A stretch of DNA of 64,000 nucleotides from an uncultured Alistipes sp. GTDB lineage: Bacteria; Bacteroidota; Bacteroidia; Bacteroidales; Rikenellaceae. Under the pieces are notes generated by a model that made no database searches, had not been told where the DNA came from, and saw nothing but the letters and a program-made list of their open reading frames with translations. The position numbers and the translations under genes were made by a program. The stretch lies in the NCBI GenBank assembly GCA_910576555.1, contig CAJTIY010000001.1:496001-560000 (forward strand), written 5' to 3'. Positions 45,945-54,458 of this stretch are shown one piece after another. Numbering within the stretch: the stretch's first letter is position 1; every line of letters begins with the position of its first letter.

Positions 45945-46934
45945 CTATTCGGCCTGAATCTCGTTCTTGTCCGGCAGGGTCTTGAATCCCTCGCCGAAGG
46001 TGTCGTAGGCGTCGGTCACCACGACGAACGCCCGCGGATCGATCTCCTTGATCTTATGCTGCACCTGATGCACCTCCTTGCGGCTCACCACCAGAAAGAT
46101 CATGTCGCGCGCCGCATCGGTGTACATGCCCTTCGCCTTGAGGTAGGTGGCGCTGCGGTCGAGATCCTCGATGATGAAGCGCTTGAGCTGCTCGTGGTGG
46201 TCGCTGATGATGAACAGCAGCTTGTCGTACGAGGCTCCGTCGAGCATGTAGGCCACCACGCGCGAGGAGACGTAGATGGTGATGAGCGAATAGAGCGTCA
46301 GCATCCACCCCGCCGGCTCGGCATCGCCCGTGCCCAGTCCGAAGCCGATCACCACCAGACCCGACGCCACGACGGCGCCGTCGGCCAGAAAGATGCCGGT
46401 GGAGAACTTGATCCCGGCGAACTTCTGCAGCAGCATGCCCACGATGTCGGTACCACCGGTGGTCGCCTGCTGGCGCACGACGAGGCCCTGTCCGACACCC
46501 ACCACCACGGCACCGATGATGCACGTCAGCAGCAGGTCGTTCGACAGGTCGAGCCGCCCGCCCAGCAGCAGTGCGGGATCGAGGCTCTCGACCGCCGCCG
46601 CATCGGGATAGACCAGCCGCGTGAGGATGTTCATGAAACCCGGCGTATAGAGCGCCGCCAGCACCGTGCGCGTGCCGAACTGTCCGCCGAAGACGAGCAG
46701 CGCGACGAGCATCAGCGGCACGTCGAACATGTAGCCGAACGTACCCACCTGAATCGACGGGAAGATGTTGTGAAGCACGATGCCCAGACCGTAGACGCCG
46801 CCCGGCACGAAGTTGTAGGGGTTGATGAAGAGGACGAATCCCGCGCCCATGATCGAGCATCCGAGAAAAATCAGGAGCCAAGATCTCCACCATGCCCACG
46901 AACCCATCGGCTCGAGCAGTGCCTTCGTATTCAT
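45945..46934 (-). CDS. YitT family membrane protein
   Basis: A 329-residue protein with an N-terminal YitT-type membrane domain (five to six helices; FINPYNFVPGGVYGLGIVL, TTGGTDIVGMLLQK) and a C-terminal cytoplasmic DUF2179-like domain from about residue 245 (LLFIISDHHEQLKRFI, DMIFLVVSRKEVHQV). Transport has been suggested for the family, but the substrate is unknown. The start at 46934 follows a minus-strand TATCTTTG at 46957-46964. It is probably cotranscribed with miaB. Confidence 0.92.
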   Translation of the reverse strand: MNTKALLEPMGSWAWWRSWLLIFLGCSIMGAGFVLFINPYNFVPGGVYGLGIVLHNIFPSIQVGTFGYMFDVPLMLVALLVFGGQFGTRTVLAALYTPGFMNILTRLVYPDAAAVESLDPALLLGGRLDLSNDLLLTCIIGAVVVGVGQGLVVRQQATTGGTDIVGMLLQKFAGIKFSTGIFLADGAVVASGLVVIGFGLGTGDAEPAGWMLTLYSLITIYVSSRVVAYMLDGASYDKLLFIISDHHEQLKRFIIEDLDRSATYLKAKGMYTDAARDMIFLVVSRKEVHQVQHKIKEIDPRAFVVVTDAYDTFGEGFKTLPDKNEIQAE

Positions 46935-46956
46935 ACGTACCGGTTTTAGATACCGA

Positions 46957-47036
46957 CAAAGATAAGACAATTCTCCGGAAATGCCAGCGGATTTTCGGCG
47001 ACAAAACGCCGAATCCGATTTTTTTCTTTATATTTG
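46957..47036. promoter_or_regulatory. Divergent promoters for yitT-miaB and plsY
   Basis: Minus-strand TATCTTTG occupies 46957-46964 and plus-strand TATATTTG occupies 47029-47036. Leaders are about 22 nt (yitT) and 26 nt (plsY). Confidence 0.7.
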
Positions 47037-47062
47037 CATGAACATTCAAGACCGATACGTCC

Positions 47063-47767
47063 ATGATTCTGACTTATTATACCGTCGTTTCGATGATCCT
47101 CATAGCCTATCTGCTGGGCTCGATTCCGAGCGCCGTGTGGATCGGCAAGAAGTATTACGGCATCGATATCCGCGAGCACGGCTCGAAAAACGCCGGCACG
47201 ACCAACATGCTCCGCGTGCTGGGGCGCCGCGCCGCCGCGCCGGTCTTCGTGCTCGACTTCCTCAAGGGCTTCGTCGCCGTGACGATCGTCGAGATGCTCA
47301 AGTACGACGAGTGCATCAACGATATGTGGCTCATCAACATAAAGATCGCGGCCGTCTTCGCCGCCGTGCTGGGCCACATCTTCCCCGTCTTCGCGGGGTT
47401 CCGCGGCGGCAAGGGCGTCGCCACGCTCGTGGGGGCCGTGACGGGCATCTACCCGCCCGTGGCGCTGCTCTGCTTCGGCGTGTGGTTCGTGGTGCTGCTC
47501 GTCTCGCACTACGTCTCGCTCGCATCGATGATCGCCGGCTGCTGTTTCCCGATCTTCACGCTCGCCTCGCCGAAGGTCAACCAGTCGATCCCGTTCGTCG
47601 TCTTCTCGTTCGTGATCGCCGTACTGCTGATCTACACCCACCGCAAGAACATCGAGCGGCTGCGCAAGGGGTGCGAATCGAAAATCTACGTATGGAAACC
47701 CCGACGCGCACGCATGGCCGAAGAGCTGCGGAACCGCCGCGGACAACAGGAAAAAGAGGAGCGTTAG
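47063..47767 (+). CDS. plsY: Acyl-phosphate glycerol-3-phosphate acyltransferase
   Basis: PlsY makes lysophosphatidate from acyl-phosphate and glycerol-3-phosphate, opening phospholipid synthesis at the inner membrane. The 234-residue polytopic protein has the three family motifs: GSIPSAVWIGK, HGSKNAGTTNMLRVLG and GHIFPVFAGFRGGKGVAT. The C-terminal basic tail (after about residue 205) is longer than usual. It is monocistronic. Confidence 0.96.
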   Translation: MILTYYTVVSMILIAYLLGSIPSAVWIGKKYYGIDIREHGSKNAGTTNMLRVLGRRAAAPVFVLDFLKGFVAVTIVEMLKYDECINDMWLINIKIAAVFAAVLGHIFPVFAGFRGGKGVATLVGAVTGIYPPVALLCFGVWFVVLLVSHYVSLASMIAGCCFPIFTLASPKVNQSIPFVVFSFVIAVLLIYTHRKNIERLRKGCESKIYVWKPRRARMAEELRNRRGQQEKEER

Positions 47768-47925
47768 CTCTCCGCGCGGCACACGGCGGCGCCGACGCCG
47801 CAAACCCTGCTGCCGCAGCCCGTTAGCGTCCTACGGCCTGCTCATGCGCGTCTCCGGATCGAAAAAAAGAGCGTTTCGAAACGATAAAAAAAGCCGAAAA
47901 CGTTAGGAAACCTTCTTTTTTCGTC

Positions 47926-47933
47926 TATCTTTG
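47926..47933 (+). promoter_or_regulatory. -7 promoter element of the acyl-CoA synthetase gene
   Basis: TATCTTTG at 47926-47933, 31 nt before the ATG. Confidence 0.65.
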
Positions 47934-47964
47934 CACCGAGAACCGAAGAGGAACGCAACCCCGA

Positions 47965-49665
47965 ATGCTTCAAGAGAACCTGATACGGATTTACGAGACG
48001 AGCTTCCGCGAGAACCGCGAACGGCCCGCTCTGACCGACTATTTCAAGGAGGAGACCTTCTCCTACTACGAAATGGCGAAGGAGATCGCGAAGCTGCACC
48101 TGCTCTTCAAGAAAGCGGGCATCAAGCAGGGCGACAAGATCGCACTGATCGGGCGCAACAATCCCCGGTGGTGCATCACCTACATCGGCACGATCACCTA
48201 CGGCGCCGTGATCGTACCCATCCTGCAGGATTTCACGCCGGCCGACATCATCCACATCGTCAACCACTCGGAGAGCCGCCTGCTCTTCTTGGGCGACAAC
48301 TTCTGGGACGTGATCGAGGAGGAGCAGATCCGGCAGATCGAGGCCGTCTTTTCGCTCACCGACTTCCACGTCATCTACGAACGCGAAGGGAAGGCGCTCA
48401 CCAAGTTCCAGCACGACATCCTCAAGAACTACCGTTCGAAATACCCGCGGGGCTTCAGCCTCAACGACATCAAATATCCCGAGATCCCGAACGACAGCGT
48501 CTGTCTGCTCAACTACACGTCGGGCACCACGGGCTACTCGAAAGGGGTGATGCTCACGGTGAACAACCTCACGGGCAACGTGGTCTTCGCCCGCTCGGCG
48601 GTCAATACCCAGACCGGGCAGCGCTACTTCCAGCCGGGCGGCCGGACACTCTCCTTCCTCCCGCTGGCCCACGCCTACGGCTGCGCCTTCGACTTCCTCG
48701 CACCGCTGGCCGTCGGCGGCCACATCACGCTGCTGGGCCGCATTCCCTCGCCGAAGATTCTGCTCGAGGCGATGGGCGTCGTGAAGCCCACGATCATCTG
48801 CTGCGTGCCGATGATCCTCGAGAAGGTCTACCGCAAGCAGGTGCTTCCGATGCTGGAGAAGGGTCCCATGTCGCTGGCCATGAAGATTCCGCTGGTCAGC
48901 GCGGCGATCTGCACGGTGATCCGCAAGAAACTGATGGAGGCCTTCGGCGGCAACGTCTCGATCTTCATCGTGGGCGGCGCGCCGATGAATCAGGAGACCG
49001 AAGCCTTCCTGATGCGGATCAAGTTCCCGATCACGATCGGCTACGGCATGACCGAGTGCGCTCCGCTCATCAGCTTCGCCCCCGACAACGAATTCAAGCC
49101 GGGGTCGTGCGGCCGCTACCTCTCGGAGCTGCTCGAGGTGCGCATCGACTCTCCCGATCCGGCGCATACGGCCGGCGAGATTCTCGTCCGCGGCGAGCAC
49201 GTCATGACGGGCTATTATAAGAACGAAAAGGACACCGCGAAGGTTCTCGACGCCGAAGGTTGGCTCCACACGGGCGACATGGGCACGATGGACCCCGACG
49301 GAACGCTCTACATCCGCGGCCGCTCGAAAACCATGATCCTTTCGGGCAGCGGACAGAACATCTACCCCGAGGAGATCGAGGACAAACTCAACAACATGTA
49401 TCTGGTGCTCGAGTCGCTGGTACTCGACGCCGGAAACGGACGACTCAAGGCGCTCGCGGTCCCCGATTACGAGCAGGCCGAAGCCGAAGGGGTCGACAAG
49501 GAGGAACTTCCGGCCGTCATGGAGCGCAACCTCATAGAGCTCAACGGACTGCTGGCATCCTACGAGCGGATCTCGGAAATCGCGATCTACCCCACAGAAT
49601 TCGAAAAAACACCCAAGCGAAGCATCAAACGCTACCTCTACAACCCGGCGCTGTTGGCCAAGTAG
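47965..49665 (+). CDS. AMP-binding long-chain acyl-CoA (or acyl-ACP) synthetase
   Basis: The 566-residue ANL-superfamily adenylating enzyme activates fatty acids. It shows the P-loop NYTSGTTGYSKGVML, LPLAHAYGCAFDFL, IGYGMTECAPLIS, GWLHTGDMGTMDPDGTLYI and the late Lys region KTPKRSIKRYL. There is no membrane segment or fused carrier domain. Gut Bacteroidota often use such enzymes to recycle exogenous fatty acids, but the acceptor (CoA or ACP) is not evident. It is followed by the inverted-repeat element at 49688 and a terminator. Confidence 0.92.
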   Translation: MLQENLIRIYETSFRENRERPALTDYFKEETFSYYEMAKEIAKLHLLFKKAGIKQGDKIALIGRNNPRWCITYIGTITYGAVIVPILQDFTPADIIHIVNHSESRLLFLGDNFWDVIEEEQIRQIEAVFSLTDFHVIYEREGKALTKFQHDILKNYRSKYPRGFSLNDIKYPEIPNDSVCLLNYTSGTTGYSKGVMLTVNNLTGNVVFARSAVNTQTGQRYFQPGGRTLSFLPLAHAYGCAFDFLAPLAVGGHITLLGRIPSPKILLEAMGVVKPTIICCVPMILEKVYRKQVLPMLEKGPMSLAMKIPLVSAAICTVIRKKLMEAFGGNVSIFIVGGAPMNQETEAFLMRIKFPITIGYGMTECAPLISFAPDNEFKPGSCGRYLSELLEVRIDSPDPAHTAGEILVRGEHVMTGYYKNEKDTAKVLDAEGWLHTGDMGTMDPDGTLYIRGRSKTMILSGSGQNIYPEEIEDKLNNMYLVLESLVLDAGNGRLKALAVPDYEQAEAEGVDKEELPAVMERNLIELNGLLASYERISEIAIYPTEFEKTPKRSIKRYLYNPALLAK

Positions 49666-49687
49666 CGAACGAAGAAACGATATCACG

Positions 49688-49782
49688 GGCAGGTAACCCA
49701 CATATGGATTCTCTATCCCAAACTCTTCATAGTCACGGAATCCAGTTTAAAATGAGGCGTCACTACAATCGGGTTACCTGCC
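49688..49782. repeat. 95-bp inverted-repeat element in the 3' region of the acyl-CoA synthetase gene
   Basis: Perfect 12-bp ends, GGCAGGTAACCC at 49688-49699 and GGGTTACCTGCC at 49771-49782, enclose an AT-richer core. The core holds a second complementary pair (GGATTC / GAATCC) and AAACT / AGTTT. It could be a miniature element with terminal inverted repeats or a structured 3'-UTR RNA. No target-site duplication is obvious and it encodes nothing. Confidence 0.6.
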
Positions 49783-49789
49783 TTCTCTA

Positions 49790-49831
49790 AGAATCCCCGG
49801 AAGTTCGGCTTCCGGGGATTCTCCGTTTTTT
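49790..49831 (+). terminator. Strong terminator
   Basis: AGAATCCCCGGAAG (49790-49803) pairs perfectly with CTTCCGGGGATTCT (49809-49822) around TTCGG, then CC and TTTTTT-rich sequence to 49831. Confidence 0.92.
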
Positions 49832-50300
49832 GCGGCACCCGGGATGGCAGCAAACCTCCCACGGACCTGACGCCGCCCCGGCACGGCGCTTCGCACCGTA
49901 TCCGCTGTCGGTTCTCACACCGGCGAAAGCGCCGTTCCCGCAGCGAAGTTTCCACTGCGGGAGAGAGCTCTTTGGCAGTGCGCTCCGTGCCGAGCCGACC
50001 GTCGACCCTCGCCCCGACGAAGGTAGTGTCAAGGCAACGAAACATCCGTAGCCTCGGGCTCCCTTTCGCGCCCGATCTCACGTCATCGAAAGTACGCGGG
50101 GGGGGCACAGAATGGCGGTTCACAGGTTGAACGCACCCTTGAACGACTTCACGGCACCTCTATTCCGACTGCGTCGCCCGCAGCCGAGTTCCGCAGCAAA
50201 CCTCCCACCGGCGCAAGATCGTCCCTCCGCCCCTGCTCCGACAGACCCGATCCGGCGGAAGCGGCTCCCGGCATCCGGGAGAAGGGGGGGCATATCGGTA
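49832..50300. other. Intergenic DNA before promoter-repeat array C
   Basis: About 470 bp with no credible gene. A 16-bp direct repeat, GCAGCAAACCTCCCAC, occurs near 49848 and 50192. A run of eight Gs lies at about 50098-50105. Frames open here are shadows of low-complexity sequence. Confidence 0.5.
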
Positions 50301-50570
50301 AACCGCAAGCGAGCTTGCTTCTGCACTCGGCTTATTCGTATCTTTGGCTGCGCCCAAGATACTCCGTCTCGGCATAACCAAGCTACCGCTTGCTTTTGCC
50401 CTCGGCTTATTCGTATCTTTGGCTGCGCCCAAGATACTCCGTCTCGGCATAACCAAGCTGTCGCTTGCTTCTGCACTCGGCTTATTCGTATCTTTGGCTG
50501 CGCCCAAGATACTCCGTCTCGGCATAACCAAGCTATCGCTTGCTTCTGCACTCGACTTTTCGTATCTTTG
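50301..50570 (+). repeat. Promoter-repeat array C: four -7 elements at 75-bp spacing, leading into lytS
   Basis: Three full units (starting at 50346, 50421 and 50496) follow a 5'-truncated one. TATCTTTG boxes lie at 50339, 50414, 50489 and 50563, i.e. 75, 75 and 74 bp apart, each with TTGCTT about 21 bp upstream as a possible -33 element. The -7 box sits in an inverted repeat, GTATCTTTGG / CCCAAGATAC, around CTGCG. A second hairpin, AAGC-NNNN-GCTT, has a variable loop (TACC, TGTC, TATC). The last box is 5 nt from the lytS ATG. The units are near-identical, which suggests recent expansion. Confidence 0.9.
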
Positions 50571-50575
50571 AACCC

Positions 50576-51646
50576 ATGAAGATCCAGAAGAAACAGGCCA
50601 TCGGCGAAAATCTGCTCTACGTGATGGTGTGGACGGCGATCATTCTGGTCCCCGTGCTCAACTCGCAGATGATGTCGGAGCTGCACGTCAACATCGAGAA
50701 CGTGCTGATCGCATGGCGGCAGATCGCCCCCTACCTCATCATCTTCGTCATCCACAACACCTTCCTCGCCCCGCGCTACATGCTGCGCCACCGCTACGTG
50801 CGCTACCTCGCCTACAACCTCGTCCTGATCATCGGCGTGTTCTGGCTGGTGAGCCTCTACGAGCGGCATCTCGCCACGAGCATCTTCCCTTCGATGACGG
50901 TCAACGATTTGGATGCCTACCGCAAAGCATCGTTCACCAACCTCGAAATCTACTGGAACGTCGTGCTCGGATTCTTCATGACGGGAGCCAACACGGGTAT
51001 CAAGCTCATGTACCAGTCGATCCGCGACGAGCAGACGATGGAGGCGCTCAAGCGGCAGAACCTGCAGGCGGAAATGGACTATCTGAAGTATCAGATCAAT
51101 CCCCATTTCTTCATGAACACGCTCAACAACATTCATGCGCTGATCGACATCGACACGGAATCGGCCAAAAACGCCGTGATCGAACTCTCGAAGATGATGC
51201 GCTACGTGTTGTACGATTCGGGCCACGAACGCACGACGCTCCAGCGCGACATCCAGTTCCTGCGCAACTACATCGAGCTGATGCGCATCCGCTACACGAA
51301 CGATGTCGAGATCCGCATCGACGCGCCGCAGGACGCCGACGCACAGGTGGCGATCCCGCCGCTACTGCTCATCGTCTTCGTGGAGAACGCCTTCAAGCAC
51401 GGCATCAGCTACCGCCACAAGTCGTTCATCCGCATCGAAGTCCGCTGCGTTGAAGGCATGGTCGTCAGCACCATCGCCAACAGCCGCCGCGAACCGGCAC
51501 GCAACCGCCCCGAGCCGGGCATCGGACTGGAGAACGTCCGCAAACGCCTCGCCCTGATCTACGGCGAGCGCAACTATACGCTCGACATCCGCGAAGATGC
51601 GGAAACCTACACCGTGAAACTCGTAATTCCCGCACTCCATGCTTAA
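50576..51646 (+). CDS. LytS/YpdA-type sensor histidine kinase
   Basis: A 356-residue kinase with four predicted N-terminal membrane helices (about 15-135), a short coiled-coil linker, and the His_kinase domain of the LytS class (YLKYQINPHFFMNTLNNIHAL with the phospho-acceptor His). A HATPase domain follows (VENAFKHGI, GIGLENVRKRL). There is no extracellular sensor domain. The start is at 50576, 5 nt after the last -7 box of array C, so the mRNA is probably leaderless. The gene overlaps the regulator by 8 nt. Confidence 0.95.
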   Translation: MKIQKKQAIGENLLYVMVWTAIILVPVLNSQMMSELHVNIENVLIAWRQIAPYLIIFVIHNTFLAPRYMLRHRYVRYLAYNLVLIIGVFWLVSLYERHLATSIFPSMTVNDLDAYRKASFTNLEIYWNVVLGFFMTGANTGIKLMYQSIRDEQTMEALKRQNLQAEMDYLKYQINPHFFMNTLNNIHALIDIDTESAKNAVIELSKMMRYVLYDSGHERTTLQRDIQFLRNYIELMRIRYTNDVEIRIDAPQDADAQVAIPPLLLIVFVENAFKHGISYRHKSFIRIEVRCVEGMVVSTIANSRREPARNRPEPGIGLENVRKRLALIYGERNYTLDIREDAETYTVKLVIPALHA

Positions 51647-52385
51647 ATGTATCGCCGTCGACGACGAACCGCTGGCCCTGCGCCAGCTTACAGGCTACAT
51701 CGCCAAGATCCCCTATCTGGAACTGGCGGCGACCTTCGCCAACGCCATCGACGCGCAGCAGTTCCTCGCCGCGCACCCGGTCGATCTGGTCTTCGCCGAC
51801 ATCAACATGCCCGACCTTTCGGGCGTGGACTTCGTCCGCTCGATGGTCGTCCGCCCGATGGTGATCTTCACCACGGCCTACTCCGAGTACGCCGTGGAGG
51901 GCTTCAAACTCGATGCCGTCGACTACCTGCTCAAACCATTCGGCTTCGCCGACTTCAGCCGCGCGGCCGCCAAAGCCAACTCGCTCTACGAGCTGCGCCA
52001 TAACCGCCGCCCCTCAGAGGCGGAGGAGCCGGAAACGGAGGCCGAACCCAAAGACAAGGAGTATATTTCGGTGAAGGCCGACTACAAGGTCTCGCTGGTG
52101 CGCATCGCCGACATCGTCTACCTCGAAAGCGAGGGCGAATACGTGCGCATGCACCTCGCCGACGGGTCGACGATCACCACGCTGTTCCGGCTCAAGAACA
52201 TGGAGGCGGCGCTGCCGTCGGATACGTTCCTGCGCGTGCACCGCTCCTACATCGTCAACCTGCGGTGCATCAAGAGCTATGTCCGCGGACGGATCTTCCT
52301 CAACGACACCGACTACGTGCCGATCGGCGAAAATTACAAGGAGGCGTTCCAAGCCTATATCGACCGCAACTACCAGAATCTCTGA
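51639..52385 (+). CDS. LytTR-family response regulator
   Basis: A 248-residue regulator with a receiver domain (acidic pocket DDEP, phospho-Asp in FADINMPDLSG, Thr in IFTTAYSEYAV, Lys in DYLLKPFGF), an acidic linker, and a LytTR DNA-binding domain (YISVKADYKVSLV, IVYLESEGEYVRMH, LRVHRSYIVN). It is the cognate partner of the overlapping LytS-type kinase. LytTR proteins bind paired direct repeats, and its own target genes may be outside this window. Confidence 0.96.
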   Translation: MLKCIAVDDEPLALRQLTGYIAKIPYLELAATFANAIDAQQFLAAHPVDLVFADINMPDLSGVDFVRSMVVRPMVIFTTAYSEYAVEGFKLDAVDYLLKPFGFADFSRAAAKANSLYELRHNRRPSEAEEPETEAEPKDKEYISVKADYKVSLVRIADIVYLESEGEYVRMHLADGSTITTLFRLKNMEAALPSDTFLRVHRSYIVNLRCIKSYVRGRIFLNDTDYVPIGENYKEAFQAYIDRNYQNL

Positions 52386-52561
52386 CGCGCGCAGCGGAGA
52401 GAGGGGACCAGCGGAGGACGCAACGGAGCGCATAGCAGAAAACGCGGCGGAAAGGACAACAGCGCGCGCGGCAGAAGGCGGCGTGAGACGGCAGCAGGAG
52501 CCACGGCAGCGCGGCCGCGGCTGTCCGAACCGGCCGCGGCGACCTGCCCGCGTGTCCGCCG

Positions 52562-53017
52562 TCACTCGGCATCCAGCCGGGGAAATCCGTTCAGGGAAAG
52601 ATACTCGCCCGCACGGTATTCGCAGCAGTAGTGCCGCAGGCCGTTGGTCAGCACGATGTAGCGGGCGCCGAGCACGGAGTTGTAGCGCACGGCCTGCGCC
52701 AGCGTGCGACGATCGATCCGCACCCCGGGGGCCTTGCACTCGGCCAGCAGCAACGGCCGGGCGTCGTCGCCCGCGACCACCACATCGGCCCGCTGGGGCT
52801 GGCCGTTGAGCGGCACGGCATACTCCTCGACGATGCGCCGCGGCTGCGCGCCGCAATGCGCCGCAAGGTAGGCGACCAGATGCCGCCGCACCCACTCCTC
52901 GGGAGTCAGCACCAGCCAGACGCCCCGCAGATCGTCCCACACCTCGGTCCGGCCGTCGCGCATGCGCGCGCGGAGACGAACGGGCGGAAAGTTGAGTTTG
53001 GGCAGTGCGGACATCAC
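52562..53017 (-). CDS. Standalone type I restriction HsdR N-terminal-like (PD-(D/E)xK) protein
   Basis: A 151-residue protein matching the HsdR N-terminal-like domain. It has RQ-type entry (LTPEEWVRRHLVAYL), the nuclease-fold core RADVVVAGDDARPLLLAECKAP (D...ECK) and YIVLTNGLRHYCCEY. There are no helicase, S or M subunits nearby, so it is not a restriction system. Similar short proteins are common in Bacteroidota with unknown function. The start is one of two adjacent Mets. Confidence 0.85.
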   Translation of the reverse strand: MMSALPKLNFPPVRLRARMRDGRTEVWDDLRGVWLVLTPEEWVRRHLVAYLAAHCGAQPRRIVEEYAVPLNGQPQRADVVVAGDDARPLLLAECKAPGVRIDRRTLAQAVRYNSVLGARYIVLTNGLRHYCCEYRAGEYLSLNGFPRLDAE

Positions 53018-53033
53018 GTATCGAAAAAAATCG

Positions 53034-53053
53034 TATCTTTAGCGGCAAATATA
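53034..53053. promoter_or_regulatory. Overlapping divergent -7 elements
   Basis: Minus-strand TATATTTG (53046-53053) serves the HsdR-N-like gene. Plus-strand TATCTTTA (53034-53041, last base off consensus) may serve the GH2-like gene. Confidence 0.5.
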
Positions 53054-53061
53054 CGAAACTT

Positions 53062-54363
53062 ATGAAAATCCTCCTCGCACTCATAACGCTTTTTTCGCTC
53101 TGCGGCGCATGGGCGCAGAGCCCCCGCACCACGTCGTCCGGCTGCGAGCCGCCCCGCGGCGACATCCGCCCCGCACCCACGCAGGAGGCGGCCGACGGCC
53201 CCGCGGCGGACAACGCCTATATCCGCACGCTCGGGGCATGGACGCAGGAGGGCAACCGCTTCGCAGCCCCCTTCACCGTGCCCTTCTCGTGGGCCAACCG
53301 GCAGGTGCTGCTGCGCATCGACGGCGCCTCGGCCGGCTACGAGGTCCGCATCGGCGGCCGCACGGCGGCCTTCGTCGCCGACGGCAACGCCCCGGCCGAG
53401 ATCAACGTAACGCGCATGGTCCGCGAGGGCCGCAACGAGCTGGAGATCGTGGTCGACGACCCCGCACCGACGGCCGCGCTCGAAAGCTGGAAAAGCGACC
53501 CGGCGCCCGCCGTCGGCCGCGCACAGGTGCTCTCGCAGCCGACGCTGCGCATCCGCGACGTGCTCGTCAAGACGTGGCGGAGCGCCGACGACGGCGACTT
53601 CACGGCCGAGGTGGCCGTCGCGATGAAGTCCGACGCGCTCAATCCGCGCACCTCGCGCGTGGAGTACGAGCTGCTCACGCCCTCGGGCCTGCGCGTCGTC
53701 GCGGCCCATCAGGATCTGACGCTCGACATGCGGCGCGAAGACACCGTGCGGTTCCTCGCCCGCATCCCCGCCGACTCGCTCTGGAGCCCCGAACACCCCC
53801 ACCGCTACACGCTGCGGCTCCGCACGCGCCACGCGGGCCGTTACGACGAATACCAGACGCACCGCCTCGGCTTCCGCACGGCGGAGCTCCGCGACGCACG
53901 CCTGTACATCAACGAGCGTCCCGTCGCGCTGCGCGCCTGCGAGGCTTCTCCGCAGAGCACGCCCGAGACGCTCGTCCGGCTCCGCGCCGAGGGCTGCAAC
54001 ACGCTGCAACTGCAGCCCGGCAGCGTCGCGCCGCACCTCTACGACACATGCGATTCGCTGGGGCTGCTCGTCATCGCCCAAGCCCCCGTCGACACGAGCC
54101 GCAGCGGCGACTCGCGCCGCAAGGGCGGCAACCCGTCGAACGACCCCGCATGGCGCGGCGCCTACCTCGAGCGGGCCGAGACGAGCTACCACACGGCCAA
54201 GCGCCATCCGTCGGTCGTCGCCTTCTCGCTGGCCCGCCGTGCGGCGAACGGCATCTGCCTCTACGAAACCTACCTCGCGATGAAACGCCACGGCGACCGG
54301 CGCCCCTTCCTCTACCCCGAAGCGGCCGGCGAATGGAACGCCGACACGCTGCCGCTGCAGTGA
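53062..54363 (+). CDS. Truncated, probably inactive GH2 (beta-galactosidase-like) secreted protein
   Basis: A 433-residue protein with a Sec signal peptide (ALITLFSLCGAWAQ). It has a jelly-roll sugar-binding domain (about 45-165), an immunoglobulin-like GH2 domain (about 170-290: VRFLARIPADSLWSPEHPHRYTL) and the first part of the TIM barrel (ARLYINERPVALRAC onward). Where family members have the acid/base motif WSLGNE, this reads FSLARR, and the protein stops at EWNADTLPLQ before the nucleophile strand. It therefore cannot have normal GH2 catalysis. It may be a carbohydrate-binding relic or a repurposed protein. Confidence 0.82.
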   Translation: MKILLALITLFSLCGAWAQSPRTTSSGCEPPRGDIRPAPTQEAADGPAADNAYIRTLGAWTQEGNRFAAPFTVPFSWANRQVLLRIDGASAGYEVRIGGRTAAFVADGNAPAEINVTRMVREGRNELEIVVDDPAPTAALESWKSDPAPAVGRAQVLSQPTLRIRDVLVKTWRSADDGDFTAEVAVAMKSDALNPRTSRVEYELLTPSGLRVVAAHQDLTLDMRREDTVRFLARIPADSLWSPEHPHRYTLRLRTRHAGRYDEYQTHRLGFRTAELRDARLYINERPVALRACEASPQSTPETLVRLRAEGCNTLQLQPGSVAPHLYDTCDSLGLLVIAQAPVDTSRSGDSRRKGGNPSNDPAWRGAYLERAETSYHTAKRHPSVVAFSLARRAANGICLYETYLAMKRHGDRRPFLYPEAAGEWNADTLPLQ

Positions 54364-54424
54364 TTCCATGCCGCAGGGAGGCCGAATTGTCGCTTTTTCG
54401 CTTTCGATTCTGAATTATCTTTTC

Positions 54425-54432
54425 TACCTTTG
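54425..54432 (+). promoter_or_regulatory. -7 promoter element of panC-panD
   Basis: TACCTTTG at 54425-54432, 26 nt before the panC ATG. Confidence 0.7.
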
Positions 54433-54458
54433 CCCCCGCAATCGTTTCAGAAAAGGAG

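Noticed and set aside
50301..50570. CRISPR array
   Set aside because: The whole 75-bp unit is conserved with no variable spacers, unit number is only 3-4, and there are no cas genes in the window.
50112..50579. Reading frames on both strands through array C encoding a 25-residue periodic peptide (and the same at 30154-30379)
   Set aside because: The unit is 75 bp, so any frame without a stop stays open through all copies. Several of the six frames are open at once, and the repeats contain promoter elements, so these are by-products of repeat length and not proteins.
52562..53017. Type I restriction-modification system
   Set aside because: Only a short HsdR-N-like domain is present; no helicase, methylase or specificity subunit lies nearby.
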